Shown here one piece after another: positions 1-7,408 of a DNA stretch of 22,886 bases. Source of the stretch: Ruminococcus sp. (GTDB lineage Bacteria; Bacillota; Clostridia; Oscillospirales; Acutalibacteraceae); assembly GCA_017502425.1 (NCBI GenBank), contig JAFVVB010000202.1:1-22886 (forward strand), given 5' to 3'. Each line of letters opens with the position of its first letter. The stretch's first letter is position 1. The notes beneath the pieces are model-generated. The model was given only the letters and a program-made list of their open reading frames with translations, had not been told where the DNA came from and did no database searches. Made by a program: the position numbers and the translations under genes.

Positions 1-503
1 AGCCATTGCCTAGTGCAAGTGAATTATGCAAAGACAAAAGCAGAGTCGTCATACTTGACAAGGTTATGAATCCAACCAACGTTGGCGCAATAATCCGCTG
101 TGCCGCTGCTCTGGGAATGGATGCGGTGCTACTTACTAAAGGTTGCTCAGACCCGCTTTACCGACGTGCTGCAAGAGTCAGCATGGGTACAGTATTTCAG
201 ATTGACTGGACCTTTTTATCTGACGACAATCTTGAGAAAATTAAGGCGCTGGGATTCAAGACCGTTGCTATGGCGCTAAAGGATAACTCTATTTCAATCA
301 GCGATTCGAGGCTTGTAAAAGAAGAAAAGCTCGCCATTATTATGGGTACAGAGGGCTACGGACTAGAGGATGAAACCATAAAGGGCTGCGATTACACCGT
401 GAAGATTCCTATGTTTCATGGCGTTGATTCGCTAAACGTCGCCGCCGCATCAGCAGTAGCATTCTATGAGCTCAAAAGAAAAGATAACGAGAACCGAAGC
501 TAA
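1..503 (+). CDS. TrmH/SpoU-family RNA 2'-O-methyltransferase, 3' part (5' end outside window)
   Basis: This is the SPOUT catalytic domain of a TrmH-family enzyme, which transfers a methyl group from S-adenosylmethionine to a ribose 2'-OH in tRNA or rRNA. The three family motifs are visible. Motif 1 is NPTNVGAIIRCAAALG, starting about residue 23 of the visible part. Motif 2 is IIMGTEGYGL. Motif 3 is KIPMFHGVDSLNVAAASAVA, which forms the trefoil-knot SAM site. The frame is open to the left edge of the window. The first apparent start is a TTG at base 6 with no ribosome binding site, so the gene is cut by the window and its N-terminal RNA-binding part is missing. The C-terminus is complete and a hairpin terminator follows 17 bases later. 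Whether the substrate is tRNA or 23S rRNA cannot be told from the domain alone. Confidence 0.9.
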   Translation, partial: PLPSASELCKDKSRVVILDKVMNPTNVGAIIRCAAALGMDAVLLTKGCSDPLYRRAARVSMGTVFQIDWTFLSDDNLEKIKALGFKTVAMALKDNSISISDSRLVKEEKLAIIMGTEGYGLEDETIKGCDYTVKIPMFHGVDSLNVAAASAVAFYELKRKDNENRS

Positions 504-518
504 TAACATAGAATAAAA

Positions 519-573
519 CAAGCGTTGCAGTTTGAGGAGTATATTTATATCTCCCCATCTGCAACGCTTTTTA
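519..573. terminator. Intrinsic terminator between convergent genes
   Basis: A 10-bp perfect stem, AGCGTTGCAG (521-530) with CTGCAACGCT (559-568), encloses a second GGAG/CTCC stem and is followed by a T run on the plus strand. On the minus strand the hairpin is followed by TTGTTTTATT. It can therefore end both the methyltransferase gene (+) and the protease gene (-), whose stop lies about 50 bases away. Confidence 0.85.
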
Positions 574-621
574 TTTTGAATATATGTGATTTATGTCAAG
601 GTTTTCTATACATAAAACCGT

Positions 622-3600
622 TTAAGCACAAACGCTTAAGTCAACGAAGTTAAAACCATTTGCGTTTGCGTAGGTTTCAGCAGCTGTGCCTGAATATCCG
701 TAGATTGTGAATCCGTCAATCGGAGAAACTTCTGAATCTATTTCGATATAACCTAAAGCGTGATCGCCGATTGACTGAATGTTTTTTCCGAGAGTAACGC
801 TTTTTGCACCACAATTATAAAATGCGTTGTTTCCGATAGTGCTGACACTCAATGGCAGGGTAATTTCAGTTAACTGCTTACAGTTTTCAAATGCTCTATC
901 ACAGATTTCTTCAACGCCGTTATTAAGGACTATTTTTTTGAGACCTGAGATTTGTGTGAAGCACCTACGTGGAATGCTTTTGATTACACCCGGAACTGTA
1001 ATCGAGTTAACATCAGCCGGGTCCATTCCATGCAAAAAGAACATTTCATCAAAGCCTATAACATCAAGACCAAGGATTCTCTCAGGGATAACTATGTCTT
1101 TGTCTGTTCCAAGGTATCCACTTATCTTAGCTGTTCGATTTTCTAAATCCGCATATACATCGAACTCACAAGGTTCGTCAGCGAATACAACACCAAAAAT
1201 TACAGAACCATTTGTTCTGTCAGCGTGATATTGCGAACCAACAGGTGTAATTTCAACACCGTTGTGTTTTACAGATTTAATCTCTCCAATTAACTGCTCA
1301 ATTGTGCAAACATCATCTGTTACTTTGATTGAAGCAATGCCATAACCTGATTCTAATTGGTATGCATAGATAAACCCCATATTATCATCTATACTATCAT
1401 AGCTGTTCATAGTGTAATTTTTAGCTTTGCAGTTGATAGCTTTTGAATCGCCATATCTATCCACGAAAAACATACCAGTGCTTCCTGCACTGACGATTTT
1501 GCAGTTTTCCGCATTACAATCCATGAAAGTACAATTGTCTGACGTGCTTGCAATCAGTGCCGCAGATGGTGAATCGGGTGTATTGACTGTACTGTTTTTA
1601 ACATTGATGTTACTAAACTTAGAGTAGCGCGCAATATTTACAAGTATGCTTGCCTCCTGATCACCATTAACCGTACAGTTTTCAATATTCAGGTTTTTAA
1701 CTGTTGAATCATTCAGATAGCCTAACAAGGACAACTCTTCATTATAATTATTTATAGTGTGACCGTTGCCGTTTAGATACAAACCTGAAGTAAATATTCG
1801 CACATTTGAACCCAGAGCACCGCCATTTTCACCACAGTCAGAGTATTCAGCATCAAAGCCTGATAAATCCAGATCGGTGTTAAATTCAACGTATCTGTTC
1901 TTGAATTCTCCTGTGTGTACACCTTCGTATAAAGTTTTAAAATCATCAAGATTGTTGACAGAGAAACTTTCCATTTTAAGGGTTTCAAATTTACTCTCTA
2001 AAACACAACAGAAGTTATTAATATCTGTATTTGTTACACTATCATCATTAATGAGCTCGTCTGCTTTTTCTAGAAGAGGTTTAAGGTCTGAGTAATTGTT
2101 GTCATATAAAACCTGTTCTCCGTCATTTGAAGGCTTGTAGTCTTTGATAGTTTTCACAAGATTTTTAAGCTCTGTTTTATCAACTGATGTTTTTGTTGTG
2201 TAGGCTTTGATTGCGGCATAGCTTGCGTCACAGTAATCTGCCACGTCAGTCCAATCTGTGCCGTTGTCTGAAAAGTAGCTTATATCACTTTTATCATTCG
2301 TCGGATGCTCAGCGTCTTCGTATCTGAAGTTAGTAATAAGAGCTTCGCCCTCGATAATCACAGAAAATATGTCGCCCTTATTAAACATAATGCTTCCCGG
2401 CACATCAATACAATGTGTGCCGGCATACTCAACATTTGAATCAAACTCGGCTAACAACTCACCGTCCACAGGTGTTTTATAGTCTCGGTTAAGTTTATAG
2501 ATTTTAGCTTTTACATTTGAGTTTACCGCGTTAGTGTAGCAAATTTGCTCCAACTTCTCCTGTGTTTCAGCTGTGAAAACATTTGCTGAGGAGAAGTACT
2601 GAGGGTTTCCTTCATCATTACCACCGAACAGATATTGCTCACTTGTTGTCTGGTGCTGATGAATGGTATCAAAGCTGTCTTTATCCTGCATTTGAAACTG
2701 ACCAATGCAATATAAATAGCTTTCATATGATATATAGAAATAGCCATCTTTGCCCCAGTCTTCACCCCAACTGTTTTTGCATATCCATGCACCATCGTTT
2801 TTTACAGAAGCATCCGGGTGGAAGTTATCTTTGCTGAAGTTGTCGTCCCAGCCAATGATTGAAACGCCGTGGCCTGTGTCCCAGTCTTCCCCGTAGATTG
2901 ATTTACCGTTGTCGCTGTATGTGAACTCACCGTCTTTTGTTTCGTAGTAGTTTTCTTCAAAACTTTTGTAAGCGTAATACATGGCACCATGCTCCATGAG
3001 TCGCTGTTTAATTAAATTCACATCTTGGGGAAGCTGAGAATAATCTTTGAATCTGTAATCTGAATAGTAACGCAAAGCTTTAGAGTATCCTTCTTTTACA
3101 TCATTATATTTTGCGAGTTCTTCAGGATACGCACCATAGCCGGACGAAATACTTTCAGCGGCGTCTTCAGCACTGCCACCCGCAGCGCCAATATTAGGGT
3201 CATCTCTGAAATCTCCATAGGTAGAATCAGACTCGTCGGTTGTACCATTGCACGAAAACCATACGCCACCCGTTTCAGATAAATCAAGATTGTCGTAAGT
3301 GACATCAGAAAGCTTTTTTGTGAGAATACTTGATTCCATAGATGCATTCGAAGCAAATGACCAGCAATAGCCATCAAGTCCCTGATCCTTTACGCTTGTT
3401 GATCTGCCTTCATCACGCAAGTCAAATTTTGATGGTAGCAAAACCCTTCTTCTTGAAAAAGTGCTGGCGTTTAAATCGCTGAGGTCAACTTCCTCGCCCT
3501 CATCATTATAGTATTTGCTTACGCTTTTGTCAGACCTTAAAGTTAAGGTTGAAACGTTTGGTGTGTAACTTGATTCTTCTTTTTCTGCCGCATTTACAGT

Positions 3601-3666
3601 AAGAGTGCTGCACGCGGCTGTGAGCATTACTATCGCCAGTAATAGCGAACATACTTTTTTTAACAT
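622..3666 (-). CDS. Secreted papain-family (C1A) cysteine protease with lectin-like, beta-helix and LRR regions
   Basis: This is a 1014-residue exported protein. An N-terminal signal peptide (KK, then a hydrophobic core, then VNA-A near residue 26) is followed by a short linker. The papain fold spans about 80-325. The oxyanion Gln is Q95 and the triad is C101 (DGYCWSFA), H266 (TGHGVSIIGW) and N298 (CKNSWGEDWG), all intact, so an active protease is expected. Residues 335-490 look like the lectin-like domain often found after this protease type. Residues 495-565 are a helical FIVAR-like stretch. Residues 570-770 have short N/C-rich repeats typical of a right-handed beta-helix. Residues 850-980 are BspA-type LRRs closed by the cap IYGYSGTAAETYANANGF. 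There is no LPXTG or dockerin. Two AGGAGT boxes precede the ATG; the nearer is 9 bases away. The substrate is unknown. Confidence 0.88.
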   Translation of the reverse strand: MLKKVCSLLLAIVMLTAACSTLTVNAAEKEESSYTPNVSTLTLRSDKSVSKYYNDEGEEVDLSDLNASTFSRRRVLLPSKFDLRDEGRSTSVKDQGLDGYCWSFASNASMESSILTKKLSDVTYDNLDLSETGGVWFSCNGTTDESDSTYGDFRDDPNIGAAGGSAEDAAESISSGYGAYPEELAKYNDVKEGYSKALRYYSDYRFKDYSQLPQDVNLIKQRLMEHGAMYYAYKSFEENYYETKDGEFTYSDNGKSIYGEDWDTGHGVSIIGWDDNFSKDNFHPDASVKNDGAWICKNSWGEDWGKDGYFYISYESYLYCIGQFQMQDKDSFDTIHQHQTTSEQYLFGGNDEGNPQYFSSANVFTAETQEKLEQICYTNAVNSNVKAKIYKLNRDYKTPVDGELLAEFDSNVEYAGTHCIDVPGSIMFNKGDIFSVIIEGEALITNFRYEDAEHPTNDKSDISYFSDNGTDWTDVADYCDASYAAIKAYTTKTSVDKTELKNLVKTIKDYKPSNDGEQVLYDNNYSDLKPLLEKADELINDDSVTNTDINNFCCVLESKFETLKMESFSVNNLDDFKTLYEGVHTGEFKNRYVEFNTDLDLSGFDAEYSDCGENGGALGSNVRIFTSGLYLNGNGHTINNYNEELSLLGYLNDSTVKNLNIENCTVNGDQEASILVNIARYSKFSNINVKNSTVNTPDSPSAALIASTSDNCTFMDCNAENCKIVSAGSTGMFFVDRYGDSKAINCKAKNYTMNSYDSIDDNMGFIYAYQLESGYGIASIKVTDDVCTIEQLIGEIKSVKHNGVEITPVGSQYHADRTNGSVIFGVVFADEPCEFDVYADLENRTAKISGYLGTDKDIVIPERILGLDVIGFDEMFFLHGMDPADVNSITVPGVIKSIPRRCFTQISGLKKIVLNNGVEEICDRAFENCKQLTEITLPLSVSTIGNNAFYNCGAKSVTLGKNIQSIGDHALGYIEIDSEVSPIDGFTIYGYSGTAAETYANANGFNFVDLSVCA

Positions 3667-3893
3667 TTTTCTCTACTCCTTTTTACTCCTTCATTTATTA
3701 CAACGAGAAATAGATTACCAAAAATATAGTGTAAAATGCGTAAAGTGACACGAAACAGGAATAAATACACATAAAACGGAATTTGACGTTTTAATGACAT
3801 CTAAAGCTAATCACTACACTTCGACTTTCTTTTACAAAGTTCTTGTATATAGTTTATCTTTATGATATATTGAACTTAGAGGTGAGTGAAGAG

Positions 3894-4553
3894 ATGAGTG
3901 GTATAAACAAAAAGACTATATTGATTTCTGTCATTTCATTTTTAGTAGGCGCTATGAGTATCGCAGCGGTTATTTTTCTTTTGCCGTGTAACCACGAGTG
4001 GGTAAACGCTACATGTACAGTCGCTAAAACTTGTTCTAAATGTGGAGAAACCGAAGGTGAGCCTTTAGGACATAGTTTCAAAGATGCCACATGCGAAAAA
4101 CCTCAAACCTGCGAGGTATGTAAAATAACCGTGGGTGAACCTTTAGGTCACAGCTGGCACGATGCTACGTGCAAAAGTGCGAAAACATGCGAAGTATGTA
4201 AAAAAACAGAAGGAAAACCTCTGAAACACAGCTGGAATAAAGCTACGTGTGATAAACCTAAAACATGCACAAAATGCGGTAAAAAAGAAGGCAAAGCTGC
4301 CGGTCACAGCTGGCAATCAGCAACATGTCAGACACCTAAAACCTGCTCAGTATGCGGTAAAACCGAGGGCGGTGTAGGTGGACATTACTACGTAGCTGAT
4401 CCATCGTACTTCGGCGGCAGCTATAATACGTGTGCTTACTGCAACGAAACAGAACCTAATGTGCACTGTCCTAACTGCTCGTGGTCAACATTCACGACAG
4501 GCGTGGGAATTGAAGGCATCACCTGCCCTCAGTGTGGATATAAGGTTGTTTAA
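3894..4553 (+). CDS. Membrane-anchored cysteine-repeat (zinc-ribbon-like) protein
   Basis: I recognise the repeat type but not a function. From the chosen ATG the protein has 219 residues: a short cytoplasmic tail, one membrane segment (about 9-31), five 26-residue repeats (34-163) and a C-terminal zinc-ribbon-like module (164-219). That module has three CxxC knuckles: CAYC, CPNC and CPQC. Each repeat reads H-x-[WF]-x2-ATC-x5-TC-x2-C, followed by a Gly-rich turn, so four potential metal ligands recur. Similar 'ATC..KTC..CG' repeats are common in surface proteins of gut clostridia. An in-frame ATG 51 bases upstream has no ribosome binding site, whereas GAGGTGAG lies 7 bases before the ATG at 3894, which decides the start. 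The gene diverges from the protease gene and converges with thiN at a shared terminator. Zinc binding is inferred, not shown. Confidence 0.8.
   Translation: MSGINKKTILISVISFLVGAMSIAAVIFLLPCNHEWVNATCTVAKTCSKCGETEGEPLGHSFKDATCEKPQTCEVCKITVGEPLGHSWHDATCKSAKTCEVCKKTEGKPLKHSWNKATCDKPKTCTKCGKKEGKAAGHSWQSATCQTPKTCSVCGKTEGGVGGHYYVADPSYFGGSYNTCAYCNETEPNVHCPNCSWSTFTTGVGIEGITCPQCGYKVV
3993..4382 (+). repeat. Five tandem 78-bp (26-residue) coding repeats
   Basis: Five in-register copies start at HEWVNATC, HSFKDATC, HSWHDATC, HSWNKATC and HSWQSATC. All keep the ATC, TCxxC and glycine-turn positions with no gaps between units. The protein phase is exact at 26 residues. The DNA copies differ at many third positions, so the array is old rather than freshly amplified. 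Confidence 0.85.
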
Positions 4554-4565
4554 TTAGCAAAAAAT

Positions 4566-4604
4566 AAGGCTGACGCAGTCCTTTTGGATTACGTCAGCCT
4601 TTTC
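4566..4604. terminator. Bidirectional intrinsic terminator between the cysteine-repeat gene and thiN
   Basis: The stem AAGGCTGACG / CGTCAGCCTT has a TTTT-containing loop and is flanked by A-rich sequence on one side and TTTTCTT on the other. It lies directly against the thiN stop codon (4605-4607) and 12 bases after the stop of the plus-strand gene, so it serves both. Confidence 0.9.
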
Positions 4605-5228
4605 TTATGTCCGATCTTTAATAAGGAGCAGTCTTCCGTTTTGCACAGAAACTTCAGCCGTTTTTCCGCTAACAACTTCATTACTTACAGCGTACTGATA
4701 CTCGCAGGTGATTTCTGCATTATCAAGTGGGTACTTAGCGTTTCTGATAGTTACTCCTTCAGCTACTCCTGTGATATTAAGTAAGGAAAAGAAAGCGTAT
4801 GAATCATCAATCAGCGCAGCCTTCTTTGATACTATCTCCATCTGAGAATAATCATCTATGATTACACCCTTTTTTGAAAGCGAATCAAGATATAAAAGTA
4901 TCGAAACGTTCCCAAGTGTATGGTCGAGTCTTCCACCGATTACACCAATCAGAATAAACTCATCAAAGCCTCTTTTTACAGCTTCTTTGACGGCAAATAC
5001 CGTATCGGTATCGTCTTTTTCACATGGAAGCACAATCGTTTCAACATCAAGATTAGGGTTCTCATGTGAATCGAAATCACCGACGATCAAGTTCGGAGAA
5101 ACACCTAACCCTTTCAAGTGCTTTAGTCCGCTGTCGCAGAATATTACATAGTCATCTTCTGTAATTATTTCTCTGATATGGTTAAAATCATTTATGTCTG
5201 CACCGCCGACAATTACACATCGCTTCAT
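4605..5228 (-). CDS. thiN: Thiamine pyrophosphokinase (thiamine diphosphokinase)
   Basis: The enzyme transfers pyrophosphate from ATP to free thiamine to give thiamine diphosphate (TPP), the active cofactor, in the cytoplasm. The 207-residue length is normal for the bacterial family. Its signature motifs are present in order: CDSGLKHL (31-38), GDFDS (50-54), KDDTD (71-75) and GGRLDH (98-103). It is the last gene of the thiamine operon. Its ATG follows the thiD stop after 4 bases, with GAGGTG overlapping that stop region, so translation is probably coupled. The enzyme uses thiamine, not thiamine monophosphate. Since ThiE makes the monophosphate and no ThiL is encoded here, a phosphatase step is needed before it; see the HAD gene in the same operon. 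It would also serve salvage of imported thiamine. Confidence 0.95.
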   Translation of the reverse strand: MKRCVIVGGADINDFNHIREIITEDDYVIFCDSGLKHLKGLGVSPNLIVGDFDSHENPNLDVETIVLPCEKDDTDTVFAVKEAVKRGFDEFILIGVIGGRLDHTLGNVSILLYLDSLSKKGVIIDDYSQMEIVSKKAALIDDSYAFFSLLNITGVAEGVTIRNAKYPLDNAEITCEYQYAVSNEVVSGKTAEVSVQNGRLLLIKDRT

Positions 5229-5232
5229 ATTT

Positions 5233-6036
5233 TCACCTCGAAAATTTCCCTTGCAAATTGAAATTGTGCATCATAGGACCCAAGCCTTTCCCTAAATCCA
5301 GTTGAGCTTCTAATGCACCAGATATATAGTCCTTTGCACGCTGTACCGATTCAATAAGAGTATATCCTTTTGCAAGATTAGATGCAATACCTGATGATAA
5401 AGTACATCCGGTACCATGAGTGTTAGGATTATCGATTCTTTTACCCTCAAACCAAATCAACTCACCACTTGTGTAAAGCAAGTCATTAGCATCATTTATG
5501 CTGTGACCTCCTTTGAGTAAAACAGCACAATGATAATTATCTCCAATTTGTTTTGCTGCTTTAATCATATCCCCTTTGCTTTCAATAATTAATCCTGATA
5601 AAACCTCGGCTTCAGGGATGTTTGGAGTCACAAGGGCAGAAATCGGCAGCAACTCATCAATAAGTGTCTGCACAGCGTTATCTTTCATAAGCGACGAGCC
5701 TGATGTTGCAACCATAACAGGGTCTACTACTATATTTTTAGCATTGTAGTATTTTAATCTGTCTGCGATAACACAAATCAACCGAGAAGATGAGACCATA
5801 CCGATTTTTACTGCATCAGGAAAAATATCCTCAAACACCGCATCGAGCTGGTCTTTTAAAAACTCGGGAGTTGACTCTGAAACTGACTTCACCCCCATTG
5901 TGTTTTGTGCCGTTAATGCAGTTATAGCACTCATAGCATAAACACCGTTCATCGTCATTGTTTTCAAATCCGCCTCTATACCGGCGCCTCCACTGCAGTC
6001 ACTTCCTGCAATGGTCAATGCTGTTTTCATTTTCAT
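5233..6036 (-). CDS. thiD: Hydroxymethylpyrimidine / phosphomethylpyrimidine kinase
   Basis: ThiD phosphorylates HMP twice, giving HMP-P and then HMP-PP, the pyrimidine donor for ThiE. It is a 267-residue ribokinase-fold protein. It has the N-terminal substrate motif AGSDCSGGAGIEADLKT (10-26), the DPVMVATSG loop (105-113), the KGGH motif (175-178) and the anion-hole GTGC (208-211) with its conserved cysteine. The start at 6036 follows AAAGGAGA by 6 bases; a second ATG two codons downstream is less well placed. It lies 83 bases after the HAD gene, the only real gap within the operon, and that gap carries an unusual inverted repeat. ThiD also allows salvage of imported HMP, which matters here because ThiC is not in the window. 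Confidence 0.95.
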   Translation of the reverse strand: MKMKTALTIAGSDCSGGAGIEADLKTMTMNGVYAMSAITALTAQNTMGVKSVSESTPEFLKDQLDAVFEDIFPDAVKIGMVSSSRLICVIADRLKYYNAKNIVVDPVMVATSGSSLMKDNAVQTLIDELLPISALVTPNIPEAEVLSGLIIESKGDMIKAAKQIGDNYHCAVLLKGGHSINDANDLLYTSGELIWFEGKRIDNPNTHGTGCTLSSGIASNLAKGYTLIESVQRAKDYISGALEAQLDLGKGLGPMMHNFNLQGKFSR

Positions 6037-6066
6037 AAAAAATCTCCTTTCGCTCTCAGCATCGTT

Positions 6067-6105
6067 TTATACAGCGGTATAAGGTGGTGCCCCCAATATA
6101 CCGCT
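6067..6105 (-). other. Overlapping inverted repeats in the HAD-thiD gap
   Basis: A perfect 9-bp inverted repeat, AGCGGTATA (6073-6081) and TATACCGCT (6097-6105), encloses a G/C-rich loop (GGTGG and CCCCC runs). One arm overlaps a second, smaller hairpin, TTATAC-AGCG-GTATAA (6067-6082). The two cannot form together in the same RNA. No T run follows on the minus strand, so this is not a standard terminator. It could be a processing or stability hairpin, or a switch; the sequence alone does not decide. Confidence 0.5.
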
Positions 6106-6119
6106 TTGAAGTCTGCAAC

Positions 6120-6779
6120 TCAAATATTGTCTGCAAACTTTAAAAATGTATCAACTTGTATAAAATCCTCTAGATAACAATCAGCCAGTGTTATAATCTC
6201 TGATTGTCTTGGCTCGCTTGAATCATAAACCGCTACGGTTAAAAATCCATTTGCCTTTGCTGTATTCACAGCGTAATAAGCATCCTCGAAAATAACAGTA
6301 TCGTCTTTTGATGTATCTAAATGTTCCATAGCTTTTTGGAAAATTATAGGCTCATCTTTACCAAATCCTACTTCAGTACAAGTAAAGATTTCTGAAAAAT
6401 ACTTATCCATATCACAACGCTTTAGAGCTGCCTCAACTTGATAGCGGTCAGTAGCGGTAGCTATGCACATTTTCACATTCATACTTTTCAAAAGCTCAAG
6501 AAACTCAATTACACCTTGCTTTGGCTCAACAGTATAAAAGTAAAAGTTTTCTACTGTCTTATTGATACCGTCCATAATTTCCTGAGTATCAAGTTTCAGG
6601 TTATACTTTTCAGCGATATAAACAGCTGATTGTGTTAAACTCATTGACTTTAGTGAGTTTTGCAGGCTTTCTTTTGGCTGTACACCTAAAGAAGAAAGAT
6701 AAATTTCTCCCGCTGTTTCCCAAACAAACATTGAGTCAAAGAGCGTTCCGTCAAAATCAAATATTGCGCCTTTTAACAT
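6120..6779 (-). CDS. HAD-superfamily phosphatase, probable thiamine monophosphate phosphatase
   Basis: This 219-residue HAD hydrolase is of the phosphoglucomutase/phosphatase type with a helical cap (about 15-90). The catalytic motifs are intact: nucleophile and acid D8/D10 in FDFDGT, T108 in IATAT, K141 in GFGKDEP, and the metal-binding FEDA (164-167), where FEDS is more usual. The gene overlaps thiE by 7 bases (ATGTTAA) and has AAGGAA before its start, so it is firmly within the thiamine operon. The operon lacks ThiL but has thiamine pyrophosphokinase, so the simplest role is removing phosphate from thiamine monophosphate to make thiamine for ThiN. A plant HAD enzyme is known to do this reaction. 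The substrate here is inferred from context; a house-cleaning phosphatase or one acting on HMP-P or thiazole phosphate is possible. Confidence 0.8.
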   Translation of the reverse strand: MLKGAIFDFDGTLFDSMFVWETAGEIYLSSLGVQPKESLQNSLKSMSLTQSAVYIAEKYNLKLDTQEIMDGINKTVENFYFYTVEPKQGVIEFLELLKSMNVKMCIATATDRYQVEAALKRCDMDKYFSEIFTCTEVGFGKDEPIIFQKAMEHLDTSKDDTVIFEDAYYAVNTAKANGFLTVAVYDSSEPRQSEIITLADCYLEDFIQVDTFLKFADNI

Positions 6780-7408
6780 AAGTTCAGTTCCTTAGCTTTT
6801 GCTTTGAGTTCTTCAGTAGCTTTTTTAGGGTCATCAGCTTTCATAATTGCAGATACTACACAAATACCTGCAACAGAAATCCCCTCAAGAACATCAATAT
6901 TATCTTTGTTCAGTCCACCGATAGCATTAACGGAAATCGGAACAGCGTTGCAAATGTCGTTTAATGTATCGGTAGAAGTTAAAACAGTTTTCACTTTGGT
7001 CGTGGTAGGATAGATTGCTCCTACACCGAGATAGTCAGCACCTTGCTCACACGCTTCTTTTGCCTGTTCAACTGTTTTGGTTGTTGCGCCTACGATTTTG
7101 TTTTCACCCATAAGCTTTCTTGCCAAATTCACAGGCATATCGCTCTGTCCAACGTGAACTCCCTCTGCATCAATAGCAAGTGCTACGTCAACTCTATCAT
7201 CAATGATTAGAGGAACATTGTACTTTCTCGTAATAGTATGAACTTTTTGTGCAAGCTCAATATACTCACGAGTTGTTTTATCTTTTTCACGAAGTTGCAT
7301 AAGTGTAACACCACCCTGCAACGCCTTTTCAACACGGTTAAGAAATTCCTGCTCAGTATAGTTAGAACTGTCGGTTATAAAATATAAACTTGAATCAAAC
7401 TGTTTCAT
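6773..7408 (-). CDS. thiE: Thiamine-phosphate synthase
   Basis: ThiE couples HMP-PP with the carboxylated thiazole phosphate to form thiamine monophosphate, releasing pyrophosphate and CO2. It is a TIM barrel with the family motifs QLREK (near 38), the DDRVDVA loop, HVGQSDMP (pyrophosphate binding), GVGAIYPTTTK and the phosphate-binding NAIGG. I chose the ATG at 7408, giving 211 residues, because AGGTG lies 6 bases before it. A GTG at 7417 is in frame but lies inside that ribosome binding site. The gene overlaps the end of thiH by 14 bases and the HAD gene by 7, which indicates tight translational coupling. Confidence 0.95.
   Translation of the reverse strand: MKQFDSSLYFITDSSNYTEQEFLNRVEKALQGGVTLMQLREKDKTTREYIELAQKVHTITRKYNVPLIIDDRVDVALAIDAEGVHVGQSDMPVNLARKLMGENKIVGATTKTVEQAKEACEQGADYLGVGAIYPTTTKVKTVLTSTDTLNDICNAVPISVNAIGGLNKDNIDVLEGISVAGICVVSAIMKADDPKKATEELKAKAKELNLC

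Noticed and set aside
827..2990. Several plus- and minus-strand frames of 60-130 codons inside the protease gene
   Set aside because: They are shadows of a long, well-supported coding frame, with no ribosome binding sites or recognisable domains.
3607..3615. Lipobox (LTAAC) in the protease signal peptide
   Set aside because: The -3 position is Thr instead of the usual Leu/Val/Ile, and a normal signal peptidase I site (VNA-A) follows, so a lipoprotein is not claimed.
3843..3893. Longer N-terminus for the cysteine-repeat protein
   Set aside because: The upstream ATG has no ribosome binding site, and the added residues precede the normal cytoplasmic tail. GAGGTGAG fits the ATG at 3894.
3993..4382. 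Regular 78-bp spacing as a CRISPR-like array
   Set aside because: The units are coding throughout with conserved protein positions and no invariant repeat/variable spacer structure.
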